Source: Jackrogersella multiformis (taxonomy: Eukaryota; Ascomycota; Sordariomycetes; Xylariales; Hypoxylaceae). From it: a stretch of 64,000 nucleotides of DNA. Where the stretch lies: positions 2,914,001-2,978,000 of the forward strand of contig CADCXD010000010.1 of the NCBI GenBank assembly GCA_902806575.1, read 5' to 3'. The notes under the pieces are model-generated. The model was given only the letters and a program-made list of their open reading frames with translations, was not told the DNA's origin and searched no databases. The stretch's first letter is position 1; every line of letters starts with the position of its first letter. Shown one piece after another: positions 22,887-33,984 of this stretch. The position numbers were made by a program, and so were the translations under genes.

Positions 22887-25800
22887 ATGTCTTCCAGCTT
22901 ACCAAAGCCAAAGGTTTACCGGCTAAGAGGATGCCCAGCTTATCTGGACAGACTGGGGGCTGCTGAGTTGCTCAGCCGAGCACTCTGCGATGTCACGTCT
23001 ACTGATATTCAAATTCAGTCTCTTGCCACAAATCTCGATCCGCGGACACGGCCACCAACCAGAGTAGGCACCTTGATGTTCCTCAAGACCCCAGCTTTGG
23101 TTGAGAGAAAGCAAGGGAACGGAGAATCGAAATTGCCGGTCGTCGGGTTAGAAAAGCCTTTGCTTCTTGACACCCATTTCCTAGGGATGACACCCCTTAA
23201 TGATGTTGAGCGAGAGAAACACGAGTTCGAGTAAGTACCTACTTATGACACTTTATTTATATGGTGCTTATTGTAATCTGTGCATCACATTAAGCTGCAT
23301 TGCCATCTCGGGCTTAGCAAGTCACCCTTTCGGCTCATGGCAGCCAAAAGGAGAAGACAGAAGTTACATGTGGATTCGAGACGAGTTACCACACGCCATG
23401 CCCAATACAAGAGCCAGTATATATGGGTACGATACCACTCTCGTAGGGAGCAAATCTTTCCAGTCTATCTCCGACCTAGCGCTGTCTCTCATCGATCACA
23501 TTAAGGCTTCTGGGTGGGATCTTCCGAGTGCAAAGCCCCTGGTTTTTTTAGCCCATAGCCTAGGCGGCATAATCCTAAAGGAAGCATTCACCATTCTAGC
23601 AGACAGTAATGAGCAGGGCAGGCATATCCTTGGGCTTTTCAAAGGGGGCATATTCTTTGGTGTTCCAAGTCGAGGCATGTCCACCTCACATCTTCTCGCT
23701 ATGGTCAAGGATCAACCCAACGCGCAGATTGTCGATAACCTATCCAAGAATTCGGAATATCTGCGTTCTCTCGACGACCAGTTCTCGGGTCTATCACTGG
23801 TCGGAGATATCCGCATACATTGGGCTTATGAGACTAAGACTTCGCCAACTTTAACGGTGAGATATACTCCAGGATCCACAACGTCCAATCGCTTTCGTAC
23901 TATGAGTAGCTAATTTTTGACAGACAACGAAGGATGGGTCCTTTGCAAGAGTAGGGGAAGAGGAGATACTAGTTTCCACAGAGTCGGCAACCCGCAGCCG
24001 ATATGGCTCACGGTCATCTTATATATTTCCGATCAACGAGAACCATTCGGAGATAGTCAAGTTTCGAGTAGACGACCCAAATTTCCGTGTTGTGGTAGAG
24101 AGGTTAAAGGATACGTGTACAGATGGTAGTCATGAGTCGAACGGTGGTATTGGACCATTCTCCGGAGCAGCACATCTTGGGTTAGGATCACGCAGGACTA
24201 TGGAACAGAATGGACCAATGAATTGGAAAGATACTCCTAGCCGTTCTACTCATCAAACCGAAAGCTGGAAAGTGAATGGTAATTCAGCTTTGATTACACC
24301 GTATTGTTTATCCTACACTAACTAAAAGTAGATCTAATGGAATCGCTCAAGACTCCCGGTGAAGAGTCTCGCTTCGTTACAATCGACCAGAGCTTTGAGC
24401 ATACATTTGAGTGGGTTTTTGACACGGAAAAATGCTCTCTATCAAATTGGCTTAGGAACGGAAAAGACTTCTTCTGGATTCACGGGAAGCCAGGTTCGGG
24501 AAAGTCAACATTGATGAAATTTATCTTTAAAGACAAGCGCACCTGGGAGCAGCTTCATGCATTTTCGTCTGATGCGATACAAATATCTGCTAGGTTCTTT
24601 TTCCACGATAGGGGGTCTTTATTGCAGAAGTCATTTGAAGGTCTACTAAGAAGTATCCTCCACCAAATTATCTTTGAAGCTCAAAAGTCCAAGGCAGACA
24701 TCGCCGAGCTTTTGAAACCACTTCTCAAGCATCCACCGCCGAAGCGAAAACAAGCCATGCATTGGTCCCTTAATGAACTAGAAGGTTGTCTACGTCACAT
24801 ACTGAGACAAACCCATTTGGACTTGAAGATATTCGTCCTCCTTGATGCTTTGGACGAATACGATGGGCAGCCTGAATTCATTTGCCGGTTCCTAGAAGAT
24901 CTATTGATAATGACAACCGATTCCCGCACTAAGCTAAAAATACTCTTCTCTAGTCGACCATGGGAGGCCTTCAAGCGCCAGTTCGAATACGTGCCATCAA
25001 TACAACTTCAAGACTACACGAAAGATGACATCAAGAACTACTGCTGGGGAACAGTTGATTCGAAAGGCGAAGAACTCTCTACTATTTTAGGCTCAATCAT
25101 CCCGGAAGTGATTGACCGAGCAGAAGGTGTTTTCCTCTGGGTTAAGCTGGTGCTGCATGAGTTAACAAACAAGGTCCTCCAAGGACACAACTTCGACGAG
25201 CTTGCCGACATACTCAAATTAATTCCCTCTGACTTACAGGATTACTATGCCAGAATTGTCGAACGAATACCTATAAGCCTACGTTGGGATGCATATGTTG
25301 TATTCGAGGTCGTCTCAAAGTCAACAGAGAGATTATACCTCGGTGAACTACTCGCTTTGCTTGAATGTTCTCGACAATCAAATTACGAAGGGTGTGACAA
25401 CAGTATGTCTATGATCAAAAAAAGCATTCGACCAAGACCAAGACCAAGACCAAGACCAAGACCAAAAAAATATATATTTAGGTTCGAATGGTCAAATTTA
25501 TTGCGCCATGGAGAGGATTTTGACCTCCGAGACATGATGGATTTATGGGGTTTGCTCCGTAAAGGTTGGACTCTACCGCATACAGAAGGGTTGAAGAGCA
25601 AGATATTGGCTAGCACAGGTAACCTAATCGAGATTGTCAATACCAGTGATCGTGCAGGCGATTCCTATGTCTCGATACAATTTGCACATCAAACGGTCAA
25701 AGAATTTGTCCAGTGTCAAGATTTCAAACGACTCATCTTGGATCACAGAGCCAGACAGGAGAATGGCCATACCTTCCTAGCCAAGTATTATCTCGCCAAC

Positions 25801-26667
25801 AACATGTTGTCCCAAGCTGCAGTCCATCTTTTGGAACATGAGACAACGATAGGACGCAGCCTCAAAGATTTTATTGATAGCATTCCGAACGAATACTACT
25901 CCGACATGTATGTGGATGGTCCTTTAGGACTTGCGATATATGGGAATTTGCAACTATATCTGCAGGAGACACTACGCCGGGATCCCGATTCTTTTAGGAA
26001 CACGCATGAGAGCCTACTTTCGATTGATTCTCTATACCTGTCTGTAAATAACAATACGTTATTTCACAAACACATGGCTCTGCTGAACCTTCTTTTTGGA
26101 AATGGCTACACCATTATGCAGGATCAAGGAGCCCTTGAAGCATTTTTGAAACAGATATGTTATGTACGCTCGACCGAAAGTATCCCTTTAATTGAACAAC
26201 GGGTTGCATTTCTGTTCGCACAGGGCCAAGATCTGAATACCCAAATTACCTCTGCACTTCCCGATAACCTGTGTCGTCGACTCCTCCACCGAAGGCATTC
26301 ACATTTCGTGAAGGCTATACATCTAGCTATGACGCCGAGCATAACCCGTTATCTTTTAGAACATGGAGCAGAGGTCAATGAGCCCGACTCTTACGGAAAC
26401 ACCCCTTTAGATCACGCAATCCAGCATTGGGTGACGCACTTGATGGAAAACGACTGGAGATTAATGATATATCAGACCTCCAAACTACTAGTCGAGCATG
26501 GCGGAATCACCAAAAGAACTACAAGGGAAGAACTGAAATACGTTTGGAATGATTTACGACAGGGTGGGCTTGATGTAATACCTCTTCAGGCATGTTTTAA
26601 CCGCATAGAATCTGAAAATAATATTATGGGAAGGGCAAGGGACCTAGTCATCCGGACAAGGCGATGA
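22887..26667 (+). CDS. NLR-like protein: SesB/DUF676-type esterase, NACHT NTPase, degenerate ankyrin tail
   Basis: Model: exons 22887-23230, 23295-23856, 23924-24278, 24332-26667, joining to 1198 codons in phase. Introns of 64, 67 and 53 nt have good GT..AG ends; the third has a CTAAC branch site. Residues ~1-110 form the usual lead-in (RLRGCPAYLDRLGAAELL..). Residues ~110-345 are an alpha/beta-hydrolase: AHSLGG places the nucleophile at Ser203 and INENHSEIVKF gives the probable catalytic His343. The NACHT/P-loop module follows: Walker A GKPGSGKS at 472-479, Walker B LLDALDE ending near 596, then FSSRPW and FLWVKLVLHEL. The C-terminus has only one or two ankyrin-like units (ITRYLLEHGAEVNEPDSYG, NTPLDHAIQ). 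This architecture is known in fungal NLR repertoires tied to non-self recognition and programmed cell death. The specific role here is inferred. The start is the ATG after an in-frame TTG. Confidence 0.9.
25432..25464 (+). repeat. (CCAAGA)n hexanucleotide repeat inside the NLR-like CDS
   Basis: About five and a half CCAAGA units encode alternating Pro-Arg, residues ~787-798 of the NLR-like protein. The run lies between the NACHT/winged-helix part and the C-terminal region, where homologous proteins usually carry no such repeat (from memory). The unit length keeps the frame, so copy number can change without disabling the gene. Confidence 0.9.
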
Positions 26668-26755
26668 GGATACCGAGAACCACAGTCTTGGGAACATAGA
26701 CCCATAGATATTAATCACTGCAAAGGCCTAGGTATGGGGTGAGCCTTGTATATGA

Positions 26756-27478
26756 TTACTTCGCTGAGAATACTCCGGGGCTCTTAATATCAGAGTGCCC
26801 CATGGATGTCGAGTTGAGGCTCCTTCTATTTTCCCGTGTCCCGTTCGCCAGCTTAGCCCTGTTCTGCCGCCCACGGTAGACCAGAAAAGCGACTAGGCCC
26901 AGCAGGAGTATCCCTCCAAGAGTCGAACTAACCCCTATTCCAGCCGCAGCGCTAGGCTTAAGGTCGTTGCCACTGTTGTCATCGACGTTACTATCGTCGC
27001 TGGTGTCCCTAGGCGCGATATTCTGCTACACGTGTTATTAATTAAGGATGTCTATGGAGCTTCAAGTGCGTCGTATTACCTGTAGAGAGTGGTTAGAGAA
27101 TGCTAGCTTTGGCGACATATCGATGCCCCACCGGTCGCTGATGCAGAGAACATAATCACCTGGGGCGAGATCGATCCTAGGTATCCAGGTGAACGAATTG
27201 CCGCCGGCGTGTGCTAGGCATATTGTAAATATTTCTGGGATACCTATCGAAAATCATAGATAGGGATACTGGTATATACCTTTCGCAATCTCTTTGGTCT
27301 GTGTAAGTCCCTCGCTTGCCACCTCTGCTAGGGCAATATCAACCACGCCGGTAGCATCTGCCCACGTGAGAACGAGTGCCTTGCCCTGCTCGACCTCCCA
27401 TCTATCCGTCGTGAAGTGTATCACGGCATAGCAGCTTCTGGCGAGGGCCAATGGAACGAATAATGCTCCGGATAACAT
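26756..27478 (-). CDS. Kre9/KNH-like domain single-pass membrane protein
   Basis: Model: exons 27478-27280, 27234-27080, 27022-26756, in total 206 residues in phase; introns of 45 and 57 nt with GTATAT..CAG and GTAATA..CAG ends. Residues 1-18 look like a cleaved signal peptide. The ectodomain resembles the Ig-like Kre9/Knh1 N-terminal domain: FTTDRWEVEQGKALVLTWAD, then GGNSFTWIPRIDLAPGDYVL, then CISDRWGIDMSPKLAF. An Asp/Asn/Ser linker follows, then a membrane helix (GVSSTLGGILLLGLVAFLVY) and a basic cytosolic tail. Family members act at the cell surface in beta-1,6-glucan assembly or as Ser/Thr-rich wall proteins; the role here is inferred. It is convergent with the NLR-like gene, with 88 bp between stop codons. 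The 45-nt first intron is near the lower size limit. Confidence 0.75.
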
Positions 27479-27915
27479 GACTACCTACCGAGGTTGGCTC
27501 TTAGTGATGCCTTTGCTGGTAGCTGAGATGAATAGGAGTGAAATAACTCCAAAGAATTTGTCATAGTTTCAGATTTCAAGCCAACCTGTGTCACGAGTAA
27601 AACCACCGACCTACCACCGTATGACAGTATCTAAATCCCGTGTCATAGTGTTTGTACATTTCGTGTTTGTTGCACACGTGGGACAGACGGACGCGGGCAA
27701 CCTTATCGAAGAGACTTCGTGTGACTTAAGGACTGACCATACTTGGCATCGAAGATGATATTCATCCTGTCGTTATAGAGCTGAGGATCTAAATTGATGT
27801 TCCATCCCTAACGAGATTATGATTCTCAATGGAGCGGAACTAAAGGTTAAACATAAGCATGATATGAAGTATATGGAGAGGATATATAGGAAATTAAGCA
27901 ATGGTGAAACTCCTA
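27479..27915. other. Intergenic region upstream of the Kre9-like gene
   Basis: It holds the promoter of the Kre9-like gene (-) and the 3' end of the Efm3 gene (-). No repeat or reading frame of note; CACGTG-like ACACGTGGG occurs at about 27674-27682. Confidence 0.4.
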
Positions 27916-29062
27916 TTACGTCTGTATTCTGCATATCCTGATCGGTACTTGATCGCTATAAAATGGACCTTGCTGGTCTTGCCGGCGGGGAAGCTCATAG
28001 TCAATGTTCTCGATGCTGAGGTGGCTCCTTTTGCAAACATCAAGAAAGACATTGAACGTCTCCCGATTTCTTTCGGTAGCTGCTATGAGAATAGAAAGCT
28101 GCGGGAACATTCCCACCAGTTCCTCCAAGGTTCCGATAAGGGCGGGGATTACGCTCTTGTCATAAGTGACGTCTGCACCGAGAACGACGTCGATCGGCCG
28201 ACCGCTGTTCCAATGCTCATCCTCTGTCCCTACTAGAGCATGTCCCCATTTGAGATCCATGGCTCGAATCCTTTCTGACTCCTGAAACCCGTTCAAAAAG
28301 AAGGACTCGGGAAGATTCGCAACTACGTCGTCAGAGCCATCAGATGAAATGACTAGGGAGGGGGCTAGGAATTTGGCACAAAGAATTGATAGGTATCCTG
28401 TGCCTGCTCCTAACTCTAGGATGCTTTTCCCGTGGATGATAGATGGGTTGGTGCTGAGAAACTGTCCGAGATGAAGGGCAGCCTCCCAAGTGCGTAAGCC
28501 AGTGGTCCCAAAGGCAGAGATGAGATCGCGCGACTCGAGCAATGTGATCTGAGCTGGCACGGGTGAAGGGTGAATAGATGAGTCAAGCAGTGACGGAGTG
28601 TATGTCACATATGACTTCTGCTGGACAGCAGTGAATTCTGGAGGGAGCGGAAGAGTAAGGAGCTTGGAGAGCACAGTCATTAAGTCGTCGGAAACTCCCT
28701 GATGAAAATAGGAATCAGCCATGGCTACATGGCAAAAAAGAAAAAGAAAAAAAAGAAAGTGATCTGAAATATGGCTGATATACGCATCCGCAAGAAATGA
28801 TGTCCCTTACATGGCTATCCCAGTCCTCGATGCTCTCTTCGATCTTGGACATGAGCTCCTTTAGGATCCTTAGCTGGTACCTTTGCGGAGGAGGGTAAGC
28901 AAGGGCCTCATCAGCGAAGATGCGGTTATGAAGAGTATCCTGAACATCGGCCTCTCGCAAGAGCGCGGATGAAGGGTAGTCCAAGTTCTGTTCTAGTTGT
29001 AGGTACTGGCGGCAGAAGCGTTCGATGCTGTTGTTTACTGGCTTGGGGGTTTCTGATGCCAT
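27916..29062 (-). CDS. EFM3: Protein-lysine N-methyltransferase Efm3/EEF2KMT (FAM86) family
   Basis: Two exons, 29062-28811 and 28698-27916, 344 residues in phase. The 112-nt intron has GTAAGG, a CTGAT branch site and a pyrimidine tract before CAG. The N-terminal part (FCRQYLQLEQNLDYPSSALLREADVQ) is the FAM86-type leader. FGTTGLRTWEAALHLG at ~147-162 and the SAM-binding LELGAGTG at ~178-185 are diagnostic; VVLGADVTYD is the later class I methyltransferase motif. Family members trimethylate one lysine of elongation factor 2 in the cytosol. The gene is divergent from ribosomal protein eS24, so two translation genes share a ~490-bp promoter. An alternative 3' splice site at 28727 (TAG) is out of phase. 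Confidence 0.9.
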
Positions 29063-29554
29063 ATTGATAACTACCTAGGTACCTACTTAGGAGGTAGGTA
29101 TCCAAATAAGAATTCTGACATTGAATGCTGGGAAATTGATGAGGATGGTAAAAAGGTTTCGTGGTTTCGTCTGTTCTAATTGAGTGTGGCTAGTGGAAAG
29201 TGGACCGTGGCTCAATAATATGTACCTAGGTACATATTGTGGAACTGTGGTGGTGTACCAAAGTACCTTATCAGCTTATGCTTATCACACTTGAATTTCT
29301 TAGGGTTTTAACCTCGCCTAAGGCCATTTTTACTTTTGCACACTCTAAAGGAAAGCACGGACCGGTATTCTTTTTTTTCTCACTCCGCTCTAGCCCCAAT
29401 CACACAACACCCACTTTCGTGCGAGACTTTTCTTACACCTACATCGAAATCGAAATCGAAATCGAATCTTCATATAAGCAACAACATCGAATCTCGGTCT
29501 CAACGCCAATCTCTTCTCTAGACAGATTCATTCCGACAGCAGTCAACCGCCAAC
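29063..29554. promoter_or_regulatory. Shared promoter of EFM3 and RPS24 with a TTAGGGTTT telobox
   Basis: The 492-bp divergent gap contains TTAGGGTTTTAACC at about 29300-29313. TTAGGGTTT-type boxes are binding sites for Tbf1-like Myb factors and are known in ribosomal protein promoters of several ascomycetes. Two palindromic copies of the CCTAGG motif (about 29070-29098 and 29220-29238) lie on the EFM3 side. A CT-rich patch at 29368-29420 probably marks the RPS24 transcription start. Confidence 0.55.
29443..29466 (+). repeat. (ATCGAA)4 hexanucleotide repeat in the RPS24 5' leader
   Basis: Four perfect ATCGAA units lie about 90 bp upstream of the RPS24 start codon, in the probable 5' UTR. Confidence 0.9.
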
Positions 29555-30223
29555 ATGGCTGACTCCGATACCCCCGTCACCTTGCGAACTCGCAAGTTCA
29601 TCCGTAACCCTCTCCTCGGTCGCAAGCAGATGGTCGTGTACGTTGTTATTATATCTTACGCCTGGTTCCCTTTGCCCAGCTCCTTTTGCTTAGCTGCTTT
29701 TTCTCAGCTGCTTTTTCTCGGTTCATTTATGTCTATCTATCCGCTACCTGAAGCGATACGAGGAAGAAAATAAAATAATACGAAATAATTAACAATTTGG
29801 CTAATCGTGGTAACTAGTGACATCCTCCACCCCGGCCGACCAAACATCTCCAAGGACCAGCTTCGCGACAAGCTATCCTCCTTGTACAAGGCTCAGAAGG
29901 ACCAGGTCTCCGTCTTCGGTCTGCGAACGCAATTCGGTGGTGGCAAGACCACTGGTTTCGCCTTGGTCTACGACTCCCCCGAGGCCATGAAGAAGTTCGA
30001 ACCTCGGTACCGACTAGTCCGCGTCGGCCTGGCCACCAAGCGCGAGCGTGCATCGAGACAGCAACGTACGGCCCTCCTCGTCATTCCCGTCCTTCCCTTC
30101 ATAGCCAGATTAGAGTAGGAATTGCTGACATGATGAAATACAGGCAAGCAGCGCAAGAACCGACAGAAGACCCTACGGGGCACGGCCAAGGTCAAGGGTG
30201 CCAAGGCGAAGAAGGAGAAATAG
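29555..30223 (+). CDS. RPS24: 40S ribosomal protein eS24
   Basis: Three exons, 29555-29637, 29818-30065 and 30144-30223, give 136 residues, the usual fungal eS24 length. The protein reads MADSDTPVTLRTRKFIRNPL at the start, crosses intron 1 as KQMVVDILHPGRPNISKDQL, contains VFGLRTQFGGGKTTGFALVY and ends in a Lys-rich tail. Introns are 180 nt (GTACGT..TAG with GCTAAT upstream) and 78 nt (GTACGG..CAG with a TGCTGAC branch site). It is a structural component of the small ribosomal subunit. The strong CT-rich leader and upstream telobox fit a highly expressed ribosomal gene. Confidence 0.97.
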
Positions 30224-30721
30224 ACGATGGGCTTCTGGGTTTTCTGGTCTTCGCGGAGTGGGTTCGGCTCGGCTCGGCTTTGGCACTGGCTCTGTGCATC
30301 ATATGCGAAAAGATGCATCATCATCATCATCTGCATCCTACTACTTACTACTAGTCACGATGCGGTACTAGGAACTTTTCCTCGAGGCGTGAAGGAATGA
30401 ATTTAATGATTTCCACACGATAGCATAAATCAAGGAGTTGTCATGGCAAATAACCATTCTAGTTTCTCATGCGTGACTCTTTTCTGCACTGTCCCGTCCA
30501 TGATTCTACGGCCCGTACGAGTTGGGGGTATTCGTTGATATCATTCACTAATAAAATCTTCGCTCGCCCACCCCCTTCTCAGCTAACTCCAAAACGCCTT
30601 CATATCCCCAGGTATCTACTATCCCACAGAACGAAACTCATCATGATCATTTAACACGTCATCCAAGGTATCTGCCCTAAAGAAGGAAAACAAATAAGCA
30701 AAGGCGCTCCCCGCTGAGATA
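30224..30721. other. Convergent 3' intergenic region
   Basis: It lies between the 3' ends of RPS24 (+) and the small secreted protein gene (-). (CATCAT)n-like sequence at 30315-30332; no gene seen. Confidence 0.5.
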
Positions 30722-31252
30722 TCAAATCCCAAGCATTAATCCACCGGCGACGACACCGGCGACGACTCCTGCGCGCAGAGCTGCCTGTCCGCTGCCCTCG
30801 CATCGCATCCTGCCGGCTCCCGCGTCTAATATGGGCTGGTGCCAACCGCAATGCGTCTCTAGCGGGAACGCGACGCAACTCCAGTACGTCGTCTGAACGT
30901 ACTTGACCCCCATCTCGTGGAAGTTACCACCTGGCGGATCCAGCTCAGGCGACGGTGTGATCTCGGGGCCGTTTGCGCTGGCAGTTGACGCGGATGTGGG
31001 TGTATCTAATGGTACGGCAGTACAACTAGTCATAGCGGTAGCAGCACTTGTCGGCTGCGGGGGACACAGAGACGACACATTGAACTGTGTCGGAGTTGTG
31101 TTGCTTGCTGTTATTGTCGTGAGGGGCAATGCCGCCGCAGACGTCGCCGTTGTGGAAGACGAACTCAGACTAAGAGGGATCGCGGTCCTCGGTGTTCTTA
31201 AGCTGGCCTCCGCAAGGCTAAGTAGTGCAATCAGAGTGATGATTGCCAGCAT
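30722..31252 (-). CDS. Ser/Thr-rich small secreted or GPI-anchored protein
   Basis: Single exon, 176 residues, ATG at 31252. Residues 1-16 (MLAIITLIALLSLAEA) are a convincing signal peptide. Residues ~25-105 are rich in Ser, Thr, Ala and Pro, likely O-glycosylated. A Cys-containing segment (TTYWSCVAFPLETHCGWHQP) lies near residue 120-140, and the C-terminus ends in a hydrophobic Gly/Val/Ala stretch (AGVVAGVVAGGLMLGI) that could be a GPI-attachment signal or a membrane anchor. I do not recognise the family. A wall or surface location is inferred from layout alone. There are four Cys in the mature part, too few for a classic Cys-rich effector. Confidence 0.75.
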   Translation of the reverse strand: MLAIITLIALLSLAEASLRTPRTAIPLSLSSSSTTATSAAALPLTTITASNTTPTQFNVSSLCPPQPTSAATAMTSCTAVPLDTPTSASTASANGPEITPSPELDPPGGNFHEMGVKYVQTTYWSCVAFPLETHCGWHQPILDAGAGRMRCEGSGQAALRAGVVAGVVAGGLMLGI

Positions 31253-32713
31253 CGCGTAAATCTCGCAGTGTCGTGTTCTTGTATTAACTCGTAAGAGATT
31301 TCCCGTATATTCCGAGAACGCAGACGGTTCTCGAAGGATAATGAGGGCAAGATAGGTAGATTATAGGTGCCGGATGAGGGTAATATGCTGTTGAGGCCAG
31401 CTCAATGAGATAGAGATTTAAATATACAACGTTAGGTACTCTATCATATGGTTATTGCGAAGATAGGCAAGGCAAGGCTGTCACAGAAGAGCGAACGAAA
31501 GAAATAATCAGAATAGAATCAAACGTGGGTGGAACGGAGGCTATGAGTAATTCATACACCCTTACTATACCAACTTTCCAGAATCACCTCGCAATTAATA
31601 CATTCTTCAGTCTGCCAACAGGTAATATGAAAGATACTAACGCATGCGCGCTGACGAAAAGGACAGCCATTGGACGACACATCACTTTCATACAAGCCTA
31701 AGTAGGATCCATCAAGTTTCCTATATTCACTGACAAGTCATTTGCTCGTTGACCCCCGATGAGAAATGAGTCTTGTCCTTGGCAAAACCGAGATAATATT
31801 TTCTACACGGCAAACATACCTAGGTATCCTCGCGTGTCAGAGACAAGTTACCAAACTGGAAAACGGATGGCTACTTGGCCACGACGAAGGAGACCTACCG
31901 GGTGGAGGTTTTGTCGCAGTTAGGAACTACATTTGCTGATATCGAGAGCTCTGATTGGTGTGTTGTGTATGCAGGGTCATGCCAGAAATCCCCTTTCCCC
32001 TCTCCCGATGCTGTAGGAAATCTTCTAGACCAACTCGGGTCGCCCTGAGACTTGGGATCTAGTTATAATGCAAACTGAAAAGCTAGAAGCCCTATAGAAA
32101 CCCCAAGACTTTCCGAATTTCATTCGTGCTGTGAATTTATTGGGTCTGGCTCTTTGGACTCTCATGTTCGATATTGCTTGGCATATCCCTATCATACCGG
32201 GACTTTCTAAGGGATTATTCCAACCTGAACCATGCTAGGTATTCATTTCTATTCGTTTTAGAAGTCTTCCCTTGGTCTGCGCACACTAAATCATGGCATC
32301 CATACCTGTAGGTATGTCTTTACCACTGATACACCACGTACAGACGACTGATTGGTACCTATTTACTAGGTAGGAAAATGATATTCAGTGTGGACAACGG
32401 TTTGATGTACATGATATTAAATGGATCTCAGGTAAAACAACAAAATACAATTGTAATAAAGTGGTAATATCTTCCCTTCAATAAGCGATATCTCACAGCT
32501 ATTCCTCGTTCGATTAAGCCAGTACCTAGGTAGTAGTATGATTAATTATTCCTCTAGCCCGGTAGACCTTATAATGACGCTTGTACTCCATGTGCCGTTC
32601 TTGAACTGACCTCGGGGGCATCTAAGATTAATAAGCCCATCCAAACCCGCAACTCCGTATCACACCTCGTCCCGCCAGCGCATGCTTCCAACCAATCCAA
32701 AGGAGCTTCCGTT
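31253..32713. other. Intergenic, no gene recognised
   Basis: It contains the promoter of the small secreted protein gene and the region beyond the SGF29 stop codon. Two CCTAGG copies occur (about 31818 and 32525). No frame resembles a protein family. It is long for this gene-dense half of the window. Confidence 0.45.
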
Positions 32714-33984
32714 TCAACCCCGATACTCCACGACATGCCTACGGGTGACGGCTTGCATCGTATTGCTGCTCTCCTCACCCTCAAACTTCAGATTAACCTT
32801 GCCTTCGCCGTCCATCCCCATGACTTCGGCTTTATAGAACGTCGTCGTGTTGGGATAGAGTGCCAGCACCGTCTTGCCTGTCTCCAAGGGCGGCAAGATA
32901 GACCCTTCCCGGGGAATCAGAATCATGCTGCTAGCACTGGTTCGGAAATCCTTCTGGTGTCCGTTCTCATCTACGTCCGCGTCGAGGACCTTGTACCGCC
33001 TTGACTTGCCATCGCCGCGCACATCTTGAACGATACCCAGTATCCAGTCCGTCTGCTCGTTGTTCATCATCTTCGGTCTAAAAGCTACTTCGTCATCCTT
33101 GGAAAATGTCTGTTTAGTACGAATGGAATTAGAGGCTGATCCGGCCTGTGGCTCGGCACTTCCCGCCTTGGCCGCTGGAGTAGAGCGGTCTAACCTAGGC
33201 GGCACTGAGTCACGGTCACCCTTGCTGCCCCCGCCCATGCGGCGAGGTAAAGCAGGGTTGGGGGACGGCACGGGGGAGTCACCGGCCCCGTCAAAGTCAT
33301 ACAGGGAAGATGCAGCCGCTGCTGATTCCTTAGCTCGTTGGACAGACGTTCGGGACGTGTTTGATTCTTGCTGGTCCTCCTTGGCCTTCTGCACGGCACG
33401 TAGTACCTTGAGCTTTTCAAGCGTCTCTGTGATGTTTTGACCGGCCAATTCATTGATCTTCACGCCCTTGCGGAAGAGCCTGTCGAGTTCGGTATGATCC
33501 TCGGCCGCGAGGGCTGACACGGTTAATCCGAATACGTAGGTGGTGAAAAGCAGGCGAGGCGGAAATCGAACTTACTGCCATTATCCCTCTTCTCTGCCAT
33601 GAGCTTCTCTTGATTGCGGATATCAATAACATTCTGGCTGCTCTCATTAAACGTTTCAGCGGCACCGGGGATCTTGTCCTTGATGTCTTTCCACATGCCC
33701 AGTTCCTCACCATGTTCACCGATCTCGCTATTGCGATTAGGACCCCTACGCTGGCTTCCCCGAGAAGACATCTCAGCAGGATTCTCCCTCTTGGGCCTTG
33801 GCGCCGTAGATGTGTTTCTAGTCCTAGACTTTGTAGGACTACTTGGTTCAGGTTGATCTTTAGCAGCTGGTGCCCTGGCTGTAGCTTCTATAGTTCGACG
33901 AGAGCTAATTGGAGGATCCCAGGCCGGACCAAGCTCGGCGTTGAGCCTCTTCAAGTTTCTCTTAGTGATCTTGTCAGCTCCCAT
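32714..33984 (-). CDS. SGF29: SAGA-associated factor Sgf29 with tandem Tudor domain
   Basis: Two exons, 33984-33576 and 33513-32714, 402 residues in phase; the 62-nt intron has GTAAGT, an ATTAAC branch site and CAG. The middle region (LDRLFRKGVKINELAGQNI..) is the coiled N-terminal helix, followed by a Ser/Pro linker. The SGF29 C-terminal double Tudor module covers about 274-402, with VAFRP, WILGIVQDV and the hallmark VLALYPNTTTFYKAEV at ~352-367. Family members read H3K4me2/3 for the SAGA histone acetyltransferase in the nucleus. The start is uncertain: homologs, as I recall, begin near the internal MSSRGSQRR (ATG 33771), and the ~71 upstream residues may be a lineage extension or 5' UTR. 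Confidence 0.9.

Noticed and set aside
30315..30332. His-run frame from CATCAT repeat after RPS24
   Set aside because: Simple repeat in the RPS24 3' UTR.
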